From Clostridia bacterium (GTDB lineage Bacteria; Bacillota; Clostridia; TANB77; CAG-508): a stretch of 64,000 nucleotides of DNA. The translations under genes and the position numbers were made by a program. Positions within the stretch are counted from its first letter, which is position 1; every line of letters starts with the position of its first letter. The stretch lies in contig JAGAKS010000006.1 in assembly GCA_017625465.1 (NCBI GenBank), forward strand, positions 1-64,000. Direction: 5' to 3'. The notes beneath the pieces are model-generated. The model was not told the origin of the DNA. It saw only the letters and a program-made list of their open reading frames with translations, and ran no database searches. This document shows, in pieces, positions 30,414 to 38,353 of this stretch.

Positions 30414-31058
30414 TTGAACATATTACTTTTAGATAACGATATCAATTATTGTAAAAATCTTATGAATGCCATAAGTACTTTAAACCAAAATGTAAGAATC
30501 TCTTTCATAGCAAATAGCTTTAAAGAGATTCTAGATACTTTTAATATAGATATTATTTTAGCAGATTACGAATTCTGTAATGGTACACTTGAAAACAAAT
30601 TTAGTAATTCTACAATTATATATTTATCAGAAAATTCTAAAAATGATACTATTTGCAAAACTAATATCGATTTAATTATAAAAACCTTAGAAGTACATAC
30701 TAAACATATTTCAGAAATCTTATTAGAAAAATCAATTATTACTCAAATAAATTTTTTAGGTTATGATTTTTCACTTTCTGGTACGCAACAATTAATTAGA
30801 GCACTTAAAATTTTATACAGCTCTAACGAAAATTACTATACCACAAATTTTGAAAAAACTGTTTATTCTCAAATAGCTGAAGAATTTAATATTCCACTAC
30901 GTACTCTAAAAGGCAATATCAGTTATGCTACTAATAGAATGATAGATAATTGTGATAAGAAAAAATTATATTCTTATTTAGGATTTGCTTATTGCAAACG
31001 ACCAGGTGCAAAAACAGTTATGTGTACAATATTAGAAAAATTAAAACTTCAATTGTAA
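30414..31058 (+). CDS. Diverged Spo0A-like response regulator
   Basis: A 214-residue protein beginning with TTG behind AAGGAG. The N-terminal half looks like a reduced receiver domain: ILLLDND at the start and DIILADYEF with a possible phospho-acceptor aspartate near residue 50. It lacks the usual conserved lysine block. The C-terminal half (about 110-214) matches the Spo0A DNA-binding domain in layout: ITQINFLGYDFSLSGTQQLIRAL, VYSQIAEEFNIPLRTLKGNISYAT, and a PGAKTVMCTILEKLKL end. The recognition helix differs strongly from Spo0A, so it probably binds other sites. It may be a paralogue of the sporulation master regulator. Confidence 0.7.
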   Translation: MNILLLDNDINYCKNLMNAISTLNQNVRISFIANSFKEILDTFNIDIILADYEFCNGTLENKFSNSTIIYLSENSKNDTICKTNIDLIIKTLEVHTKHISEILLEKSIITQINFLGYDFSLSGTQQLIRALKILYSSNENYYTTNFEKTVYSQIAEEFNIPLRTLKGNISYATNRMIDNCDKKKLYSYLGFAYCKRPGAKTVMCTILEKLKLQL

Positions 31059-31059
31059 G

Positions 31060-32499
31060 TTATTTTTCTAATATTATATCTATAACTTTGCTTTTTCCAT
31101 AATTATATTTCATATACAAATTTAGTTTATCTATATCTTTAGAATACTTTCCTAAATCACAAATATATGTTACAGTATTTGAGTAATCATTTATTATTTT
31201 CAAGAAACATTCTATGGTTTCGCCATTTTCATTTTGCAAAATTATACTGTTAGAATTGATAATGGTTCTGTTTATATCTTCATTAAATTCTAATACTATT
31301 TCAAAAGATAAATCATTTAATTTTGCAGTTACACTTTTTAATTTTTCGTTTGGACTACTTTTATAATATTCACAAATTCTATTTTGAAATTTTTCTTCTA
31401 AATCTACTACAAAATTCCATTTTCCTTCAAAATATTTTCTTTGACCATTTATCATAGCTGAAAATTTTTCTATTGATATATTAATTTTTTTAGAAAGTGG
31501 ATAATTCTTGTTATAAATTACTTGATAAGTAGTCTCATAATACCAAGTTCCGTCTTCATTTTTCAAAGGTTTTGTAGAACAAGTTACTCCGCCACTGCTA
31601 TAATCTGAACCATATATATTGTTTATGTCCGTAGCAATTCCTAATGATAAAACATTATAATTATTATCAGAAATATTATAAGTTTCTAATTCTAAATCTT
31701 TAATTTCTATGTCACTATTAAAATCTAATACATAAGAAATATACAACAACTTATCGTCAATTGCTACTTTATCTACTTTTATTCCAATATCATTGTTATA
31801 TATAAAATCCGTATTTACTTTTTGAGGGTAATCATTTAAAATAGCTGAATTTACTGCATTGCTAGAAGACATTTGAAACATTATAATCTTCTCTTTTAAA
31901 GTATTTATAACTCGACCAGCAAAAGTAATACCTGAAGTTATTAATATTATTGCAAACAAAAAAGCCAACAATTTTGTAAAATGTTTTGTTTTATTTTCTT
32001 GCTTATTAAGTTTTTCTCTAACTCTGTGTAAAATACATTTTACAGTACCTTCTTTCATTCCTAGCAATTCGCAAATAGCTTGAATTGTATAATCATATTT
32101 ATAATGCAAAGCAACAATAATTTTCTCTTTATCATTTAAAGTTTTAAGCAAATCTTCACTTACAACTTTATTTTCTAATTTATCCAATTCATTTTCTTTA
32201 ACTTCAACATTAGTTTGCAATTTCTCTATCAAATTTGATTTTCGTTTTCTAGCTTTATATATGTTGTTGCATTCATTTATTAAAATTCTAACAACCCAAG
32301 TTTTAACATATTGTGGCTTTTGAATTTTGTCTATATGTTTATAAAATTTAATTAAAGTTTCTTGAACCGCATCTTTTGCATCTTCTGTATTACCTAATTT
32401 TACATTTGCAATGTTATATAAGTCTTTTTCAATTAATTTTATTATTTGTTCATAAGCTCTTTTATCGCCCTTTTGTGCCTTTTCTAGTACCTCTTCCAC
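31060..32499 (-). CDS. ECF-type sigma factor fused to a membrane-anchored DUF4179-like domain
   Basis: A 479-residue fusion. Residues 1-75 are sigma region 2 (NTEDAKDAVQETLIKFYKHIDK, YVKTWVVRILINECNN). Residues about 100-155 are region 4, with a helix-turn-helix (YTIQAICELLGMKEGTVKCILHRVREKL). One transmembrane helix follows (about 175-193), then an extracytoplasmic domain of about 280 residues resembling DUF4179 anti-sigma proteins. Sigma and anti-sigma parts are usually separate genes. I favour the GTG at 32499, which has GAGGGAG upstream; a GTG at 32514 is also in frame. It must be released or act at the membrane. Confidence 0.75.
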   Translation of the reverse strand: MEEVLEKAQKGDKRAYEQIIKLIEKDLYNIANVKLGNTEDAKDAVQETLIKFYKHIDKIQKPQYVKTWVVRILINECNNIYKARKRKSNLIEKLQTNVEVKENELDKLENKVVSEDLLKTLNDKEKIIVALHYKYDYTIQAICELLGMKEGTVKCILHRVREKLNKQENKTKHFTKLLAFLFAIILITSGITFAGRVINTLKEKIIMFQMSSSNAVNSAILNDYPQKVNTDFIYNNDIGIKVDKVAIDDKLLYISYVLDFNSDIEIKDLELETYNISDNNYNVLSLGIATDINNIYGSDYSSGGVTCSTKPLKNEDGTWYYETTYQVIYNKNYPLSKKINISIEKFSAMINGQRKYFEGKWNFVVDLEEKFQNRICEYYKSSPNEKLKSVTAKLNDLSFEIVLEFNEDINRTIINSNSIILQNENGETIECFLKIINDYSNTVTYICDLGKYSKDIDKLNLYMKYNYGKSKVIDIILEK

Positions 32500-32514
32500 T
32501 TTGCTCCCTCTCAC

Positions 32515-32766
32515 ATTATGTTTTATAAATCATATCACTTGATGTCTAATTTATCAACGAAATAAATCGACAAAACAACACTAGTGATTTCAATCTTTTT
32601 CAATCTTTTGTTTACAACTAAACTGTGCCATAATAAAATTAGAATACTTTCGTTTTATGTGCTTTGCACATTTTTATATATTTGATAAATAACATAGCTA
32701 GTTTCAGTATAGCCGTGTTGTTTATATAGATAGGATGCTTGCGTTTTTTAGAAAGGAGTCTTTTTA
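32515..32766. other. Intergenic region upstream of the foreign-looking secreted protein
   Basis: About 250 bases without a gene. It holds AT-rich sequence, a short inverted repeat TGTGC-TTT-GCACA near 32658-32670, and the ribosome binding site AAAGGAG before 32767. I see no convincing sigma-A promoter pair. Confidence 0.4.
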
Positions 32767-33300
32767 ATGAAAACATTTAAACGCAACAATTGGTCACTTG
32801 GTATTGCCTTTGTATTGGCACTTTGCTTGGTTATTCAGCCTTTGGCAGTTTTTGCCGCTGATACCAGCTCTGACGTTTTTGAAAAGGTCACAGTTGCTGA
32901 GGAAGCAGCTCTTGAGGAAATGAATCTTAATCTTTCTATCAGCTCTGCTGATGAAACAGTTCAGCCTCGGGCGCATATCAGTTACTATCCGAGTTCTGGA
33001 GCAAGTTCTGGATATTTTTCCGGTGCACTTAGTGATGAAGCAACATACAGCAATCTACCTTCAGGTACAATGAAATTTTCATATTCTATGTCTGGGGGAA
33101 CTACATGCTATTTGCGTTTCTATCATCCATCTTATCCAAACGGTAACTACGTTTCAACTGGTCCATTAAATGCAAATGACTATACAGGTTCAGGAAGTAT
33201 CACTTTACCCTATTCTGGTAAGTATCAAGTAGTGGTATATAACCCAAATGGAACCAGTACTTCAGAAATTATTTATGCTTTTAATCTTTACAGAGATTAA
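32767..33300 (+). CDS. Secreted protein of unknown function, probably acquired
   Basis: A 177-residue protein with a clear signal peptide (basic start, hydrophobic 11-28, cleavage after VFA near residue 31) and a mature part rich in Ser, Gly, Tyr and Thr (PSSGASSGYFSG, YTGSGSITLPYSGKYQVVVYN), probably a small beta-sandwich. Its codon use is much richer in G and C than its neighbours, it contains GCG, CAG, GAC and CTC codons, and it has an in-frame CGG (32968) that must be read normally. This suggests recent horizontal transfer. It has its own terminator downstream. Confidence 0.75.
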   Translation: MKTFKRNNWSLGIAFVLALCLVIQPLAVFAADTSSDVFEKVTVAEEAALEEMNLNLSISSADETVQPRAHISYYPSSGASSGYFSGALSDEATYSNLPSGTMKFSYSMSGGTTCYLRFYHPSYPNGNYVSTGPLNANDYTGSGSITLPYSGKYQVVVYNPNGTSTSEIIYAFNLYRD

Positions 33301-33354
33301 TCATTAACTTGATACCATATAAACTTTGTTAATTGCAAGCATTCCTATCACAAA

Positions 33355-33382
33355 AGCGAGCGCTTAAAAACGCTCGCTTTTT
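33355..33382. terminator. Terminator after the secreted protein gene
   Basis: AGCGAGCG / CGCTCGCT hairpin followed by five T. It lies between convergent genes and could serve both. Confidence 0.88.
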
Positions 33383-34006
33383 CTATTCTTCTATAATACC
33401 TTCAAACAAATCTTTTTCTTTTAATTCTAAATCTAAAATGTAATCATAAATTATATGTTCATTTGAATTATTCAATATATAATTTTCTTCTCTAGCCGTA
33501 TATAAAAACTCTTTATTTAAATACATATTTGTAATTGTATGCTCAGCATTTTCAAATTCTAAAACATAACAATCTTGATTATTAATCTTCTCTATTCCTT
33601 TATATTTAAATTTATAATTATTTTCATTATCCAATAAAAAGTCTAATAAATTATGATTGTTTATATAATTTGGTTTCAAATTTTCATTTTTTATTCTTTT
33701 AATTATATCATCTTTTAAAATATTATATTGATATTCTATATATTTATTATAATCACTTACAAAAACAATTGGCATTCTTTCTCCATTTTCATCATACTCT
33801 TGAACAATACCAAAATTCTCTTTATAATAACTTTTCTCTTTCAATTTTCCATTATATAAAGTTGTCAAAATATATTCTTCATAATCTACATTTTGAATTT
33901 TAGCAATAAAATATTGTCTAATTATAAAATCTTTATTTAAAAATATAATTAGACAAATTATAAATATACAAATTAATACAACAATAAATTTACTTATCCT
34001 ATTCAT
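33383..34006 (-). CDS. Membrane-anchored extracytoplasmic protein of unknown function
   Basis: A 207-residue protein with one N-terminal hydrophobic helix (about 6-24) and an extracytoplasmic part rich in Tyr, Asn and Glu. A segment EKINNQDCYVLEFENAEHTITNMYLNKE suggests a LolA-like or outer-surface lipoprotein-like beta sheet, similar in layout to the protein at 4125-4700, but I cannot assign a family. It follows ispG by three bases on the same strand, so it is probably co-transcribed. Confidence 0.55.
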   Translation of the reverse strand: MNRISKFIVVLICIFIICLIIFLNKDFIIRQYFIAKIQNVDYEEYILTTLYNGKLKEKSYYKENFGIVQEYDENGERMPIVFVSDYNKYIEYQYNILKDDIIKRIKNENLKPNYINNHNLLDFLLDNENNYKFKYKGIEKINNQDCYVLEFENAEHTITNMYLNKEFLYTAREENYILNNSNEHIIYDYILDLELKEKDLFEGIIEE

Positions 34007-34009
34007 AGC

Positions 34010-35068
34010 TTATTTTATCATTTCTAGTATTTCTTTTTTTAACTCTTCTACTATATTCTCTTGTTTTATTTTTCTAATTATTTCACCTTTTTTAAACAAC
34101 AAACCTTCGCCACAACCACCTGCAATTCCTATATCTGCCTCTCTTGCTTCACCGGGTCCATTAACAGCACAACCCATAATGGCCACTGTTATATCTGCAT
34201 CCAAAGTTTGTAAAAATTTTTCCATTTCTTTTGCTATTGGAATTAAATCATACTGTATTCTTCCACAAGTTGGACATGAAATAAGTTTTGCACTATTTTT
34301 AAATAAATTGCAATTTTTCAATATCTCTTTGCAAACAGGAACCTCTTCTGTTGGATCATCTGATAAAGAAACTCTCATTGTATCTCCAATTCCTTCTCTT
34401 AGCAAAATTCCTAATCCTATACTTGATTTAATTGTTCCAGAAAAAACTGTTCCAGCCTCTGTTATTCCTAAATGTAACGGATATTTAAAAACTTCGGCAG
34501 CTTTTTCATAAGCCTCCATACACATATCTAAATTTGATGCTTTTAAAGAAATAGCTATATCGTAAAAATCTAATTTTTCTAAAATTTCTACATGATGTCT
34601 TGCACTATCTATCATAGCATCACTACATGGTTTTCCATATTTAGCAAGTAGTTCTTTTTCTAAGGAACCAGCATTTACACCAATTCTAATAGGAATTTTA
34701 TGTGCTTTGCAGGCTTCTACTACTGCTCTTGTTTTTTCTTCATCTCCTATATTTCCTGGATTGATACGAATTTTATCTACTCCAGCTTCTATTGCTGCAA
34801 GTGCTATTTTATAATCAAAATGAATGTCTGCAACTATTGGAATATGAATTTTTTCTTTAATTTGTTTTATAGCTTTTGCATCTTCAATATCTAGGCATGC
34901 AACTCTTATAACTTCACAGCCTACATTTTCTAATTTTAAAATTTGATTAACTGTATCTTCAACATTTTTAGTTTTTGTATTACACATAGATTGAATAACT
35001 ACTTTATCTTGTCCGCCTATTTGTACATTACCAACATAAATTGGTCTTGTTTCGGTTCTTTTATACAT
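34010..35068 (-). CDS. ispG: 4-hydroxy-3-methylbut-2-enyl diphosphate synthase (IspG)
   Basis: Penultimate enzyme of the MEP isoprenoid pathway: a radical-type [4Fe-4S] enzyme turning MEcPP into HMBPP. The 352-residue protein shows [21 protein letters not shown] at the start, [28 protein letters not shown] and LGITEAG. The cluster-binding cysteines lie in SCPTCGR (near residue 266) and [21 protein letters not shown] (near 300). Length fits bacterial IspG. Confidence 0.95.
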   Translation of the reverse strand: MYKRTETRPIYVGNVQIGGQDKVVIQSMCNTKTKNVEDTVNQILKLENVGCEVIRVACLDIEDAKAIKQIKEKIHIPIVADIHFDYKIALAAIEAGVDKIRINPGNIGDEEKTRAVVEACKAHKIPIRIGVNAGSLEKELLAKYGKPCSDAMIDSARHHVEILEKLDFYDIAISLKASNLDMCMEAYEKAAEVFKYPLHLGITEAGTVFSGTIKSSIGLGILLREGIGDTMRVSLSDDPTEEVPVCKEILKNCNLFKNSAKLISCPTCGRIQYDLIPIAKEMEKFLQTLDADITVAIMGCAVNGPGEAREADIGIAGGCGEGLLFKKGEIIRKIKQENIVEELKKEILEMIK

Positions 35069-35147
35069 ATTATTACTTCCCTTCGCACTAAAATACTTTT
35101 TAATTATATCATAGAATATAATAATTATAGTGAATTTTCTGTGAATT

Positions 35148-35991
35148 TTATTCTACTATATCTCGCTTTAATAGATTATTTTTTACTATTCCAAGACCTA
35201 TATATTTGCCTTCTGAATATATATTGTATAAACCATCACTTATTTCAAAAGTTAACAATACACCATTTAAAAACAACTCTCTTTTTCTTGAATTTAATTC
35301 CATTTTAGGAAGTTCACTAAAAATTTCTTCCATTTTCCATATCTTATAATTTCCTTTTTCTAACTCTTCAAAAGTATAACTATCTTCAATTTTAAATCTA
35401 TCTACAACTGTTCTAGTTAAGCTACTCATATAACCGCACTGTCCCTAAGGCTTTTGCAATATCTTCGCACAAAGTTCTAATATATGTTCCTTTTGAACAA
35501 CTAACCTCAAACTCTATTTCTTCATTTAATTGCAATAACTTTATAGAATATATTTCTATTTCTCTTTCAGGAATTTCTACTTTTTCTCCATTTCTTGCGT
35601 ATTCATATAATTTTTTGCCGTTGATTTTTATTGCTGAATAAATTGGTGGAATTTGTTTTTGTTTTCCGATAAAACTATTTAATACTTTTTCGACTTTATC
35701 TAGGGAAATATCTATTACAGGCTTTTCCTCTACTACTGTTCCCTCAACATCTCCTGTATCTGTTTTTTGACCCAATTTAATTTTAGCAACATAAGTTTTA
35801 TTGTGTTCTATTAAATATTTAGAAAGTTTTGTTGCATTTCCAACAAGTATAGGTAGCACACCTGTTGCCATTGGGTCTAGTGTACCTGTATGACCTGCCT
35901 TTTTTTCATTTAATACTTTCTTAACCTTAGATACTACATCTTGTGATGTAAAATTTTTAGGTTTATTTACTATAATTACACCATTTATCAT
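35148..35991 (-). CDS. truB: tRNA pseudouridine-55 synthase, read through one CGG +1 site
   Basis: Makes pseudouridine 55 in the tRNA T-loop. The N-terminal part shows [34 protein letters not shown] with the catalytic aspartate, and [22 protein letters not shown]. The frame then hits CGG at 35436-35434 and would stop four codons later. Skipping the C gives [17 protein letters not shown] and the family C-terminal region down to 35148, about 280 residues in all, the normal TruB length. The start is the ATG at 35991 with AAAGGA upstream; the frame extends further up but without a ribosome binding site. It is the last gene of the translation operon. Confidence 0.9.
35434..35436 (-). promoter_or_regulatory. 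CGG +1 recoding site in truB
   Basis: Context GTG-C-GGT. Skipping the C at 35436 restores the GYMSSL block that follows LGT in clostridial TruB proteins; frame 0 ends at TAG four codons later. Confidence 0.88.
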
Positions 35992-36160
35992 AAATTTTTC
36001 CTTTTTACATTTACTTGTTTTTTCTAAATTATTATACCATCTTATACAAAAAGAGTAAAGAAATTTTAATTTTAAAAACATACGTTCTTTGACATGACTT
36101 CTAATCCATGTTATACTATAATAGTAAGGTTTAGTTTTTTACAAAGGAAGGAGATAATTT

Positions 36161-37012
36161 ATGGAAAAAAATAAAAATTTAGAGCAAGTTTTAAAGTATT
36201 TACCAAAAACTACAATCACATATCATCAAAAGCAAAGTTCCGCAATGAATATTCCATATATTTTAAAAGTTAAAAATTATAAGAAATTATATTTAAATGA
36301 GCAAGAAATTGGTACACTTACTCAAGAAGAACAACTTATACTACTTAACTCAAATAATAGTGATCCAACATATACACCTAGTACAACACTTGCTGGAATA
36401 TTTAAAGCTAGAGAAATAATGAAACGTTCTGAAAATTCTACTGATGCTATAAAAAAATGTAATTCTGTTTTAATAGATTTAAATAAAGCTTCTTTTCAAA
36501 AAAGATCTAGTATAGCAAATGTAATATCTCAAAAAAGGGTACATGCAAATTTGTTAGAATATTACTTAAAGATTGAAGAAAAAATGAAAGAATATGAGAT
36601 TAGTCAACAATCTTTCTTCGCTCCACTTAGAAACTTGAAAAATAAAATTTTAGAAAAAATAACTAAAAAACCATATACTGCTCCACCTTGCACACAAGAT
36701 GAATTAGATCGTGGACGTAAAGAATGGGAAAAATTTAGAGAAGAACAAAAAGCTTCTGATTCTATTTCAAATGAAAAACTTTTAAAAAGATATAAATATA
36801 ATTCTAACTATTCTAATGGAGAACCTTTCTCATTTCTATATAATTCTCCAGAATTATCTGCCTTAGATGAAGAATATACAACAACCAATATCGCACTTCA
36901 AATTTTAGATGGAAGCGCATATAAAAAAGCTGAAAATGCTTTAAACCGCAATCCACATCAATATATAAAAAAAGTAAAAGCTTTAGGAAAGCAAACAAAA
37001 AAAGAGAGATGA
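36161..37012 (+). CDS. Protein of unknown function inside the translation operon, opposite strand
   Basis: A 283-residue hydrophilic, lysine- and serine-rich protein with helical central parts (LIDLNKASFQKRSSIANVIS; EYYLKIEEKMKEYEIS). No signal peptide, membrane segment or known domain. GAAGGAG stands before the ATG. It is transcribed against the flow of the truB and nrnA genes on either side. A hairpin terminator overlaps its stop codon. Confidence 0.6.
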   Translation: MEKNKNLEQVLKYLPKTTITYHQKQSSAMNIPYILKVKNYKKLYLNEQEIGTLTQEEQLILLNSNNSDPTYTPSTTLAGIFKAREIMKRSENSTDAIKKCNSVLIDLNKASFQKRSSIANVISQKRVHANLLEYYLKIEEKMKEYEISQQSFFAPLRNLKNKILEKITKKPYTAPPCTQDELDRGRKEWEKFREEQKASDSISNEKLLKRYKYNSNYSNGEPFSFLYNSPELSALDEEYTTTNIALQILDGSAYKKAENALNRNPHQYIKKVKALGKQTKKER

Positions 37013-37024
37013 CTCTCTCTTTTA
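37001..37024. terminator. Terminator overlapping the stop of the 36161-37012 gene
   Basis: AAAGAGAG / CTCTCTTT hairpin with the TGA stop at the loop. It lies 3 bases before the convergent nrnA stop. Confidence 0.7.
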
Positions 37025-37026
37025 AT

Positions 37027-37983
37027 TTATTTTAAATTTTTTTTTACTTCTGCTAAAATAGCTTTTTTAGCTTCTTCTAGTGGCATTTCTAAAGTACAAC
37101 CTGCAGCTCTAATATGTCCGCCACCGCCAAACATCATACAAACATCTGCAACATCCATATAGTCATTTGAACGAAGTGACGCTTTAAAAGCTCCATCCTC
37201 TCTTTGATACAAAAATATTGATACTTCAACTCCAGTAATATTTCTACCGATTTCAACTATACCATCATGGTCACCTGTTTCAATACCAATTTTTTCATCA
37301 TCTTCTTTAGTCATATATGTAAATACAACTTTTCCATCCTCTAGAAATTCCATTCTTTCCATACATAATTTTTGAGCTTCAAATTTTGTTTTTGTTGTAA
37401 CTAACATTGACTCTCTATATATTTTAGAAACATTTACACCTTTGCTTAAAGCCCAACCTGCAAATTCAAAAGTTTCTGTAGTTATTCCAGAGTTTTTAAA
37501 TCCGCCTGTATCCGTTATAATTCCTGTAAGTAAGCATGTTGCAATATCTTTTGTTATATCAATATTTAAGTATTCCAAACTTGATACTAATATTTGAGCA
37601 CAAGCTGGAGAAACGTGATTTACGATATTATAATCTCCAAACATTGCATTTTTATTATGATGATCAAATTCTGCTGTAACTTTAGCACTTTCAAAATATG
37701 GAATATATATGCTATTTACTCTCTTGATATCTGGGCAATCTACAACAATTGCCATATCATATTTCTCAAAACTTGCCTCTTTTTTTATATTTTCAATCCC
37801 TGGTAAGAAGGAAAAATTAGCTGGATATTCTTTCATTAGCACTTCAGCTTGTTTTCCCATATTTTTAAGTGCAAGACATAATCCTAAACTACTACCTATT
37901 GCATCACCGTCAGGATTTTCATGAGCTAAAACTACAATAGTTTCAGCTCTTTCTATTTCTTTTAATATATCATCTAAAGTCAT
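37027..37983 (-). CDS. nrnA: DHH-family bifunctional oligoribonuclease / PAP phosphatase NrnA
   Basis: Degrades short oligoribonucleotides from their 5' end and dephosphorylates pAp. The 318-residue protein carries the DHH phosphoesterase motifs AHENPDGDAIGSSLG (near residue 18), the DCPD, the DHHNKNAMFGDYN (near 115) and GIITDTGGF, and the DHHA1 domain end GGGGHIRAAGC. It sits between rbfA and truB in the translation operon, as in Bacillus and other Firmicutes. Confidence 0.93.
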   Translation of the reverse strand: MTLDDILKEIERAETIVVLAHENPDGDAIGSSLGLCLALKNMGKQAEVLMKEYPANFSFLPGIENIKKEASFEKYDMAIVVDCPDIKRVNSIYIPYFESAKVTAEFDHHNKNAMFGDYNIVNHVSPACAQILVSSLEYLNIDITKDIATCLLTGIITDTGGFKNSGITTETFEFAGWALSKGVNVSKIYRESMLVTTKTKFEAQKLCMERMEFLEDGKVVFTYMTKEDDEKIGIETGDHDGIVEIGRNITGVEVSIFLYQREDGAFKASLRSNDYMDVADVCMMFGGGGHIRAAGCTLEMPLEEAKKAILAEVKKNLK

Positions 37984-37990
37984 AAATAAT

Positions 37991-38353
37991 TTACTCCTTT
38001 TTCCAATCCTTACTAATATCTTTCAAGATTTCGTCTATTTTAGAGCCATATTCTATACTTTCATCAAATTCAAATACAAGCTCTGGTGTTGTTCTAAGAT
38101 TTACTTTTTTAGCTATTCCACTTCTAATAAATCCACTAGATTGCTTTAATATGCTTAAATTTTGTTTTCTGTTTTTTTCATTTATCATACTAACATAAAC
38201 TCTTGCAAATCTTAAATCTGGTGTAGTTTTTACTTTTGTAACACTGATTAATCCTGTTAAATGTGGATTTTTAAGTTCTGTAGAAATAATAGTGCTTATT
38301 TCTTTTCTAAGCTCTTCATCAATCTTACTCATTCTACTATTTTTTGTAGGCAT
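37991..38353 (-). CDS. rbfA: 30S ribosome-binding factor RbfA
   Basis: A 120-residue KH-like RNA-binding protein needed for 16S rRNA maturation and 30S assembly. Family stretches are RMSKIDEELRKEISTIISTELKNPHL, GLISVTKVKTTPDLRFARVYVS and LRTTPELVFEFDESIEYGSKI. The infB stop and rbfA start overlap (TAATG), so they are translationally coupled. Confidence 0.94.
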   Translation of the reverse strand: MPTKNSRMSKIDEELRKEISTIISTELKNPHLTGLISVTKVKTTPDLRFARVYVSMINEKNRKQNLSILKQSSGFIRSGIAKKVNLRTTPELVFEFDESIEYGSKIDEILKDISKDWKKE

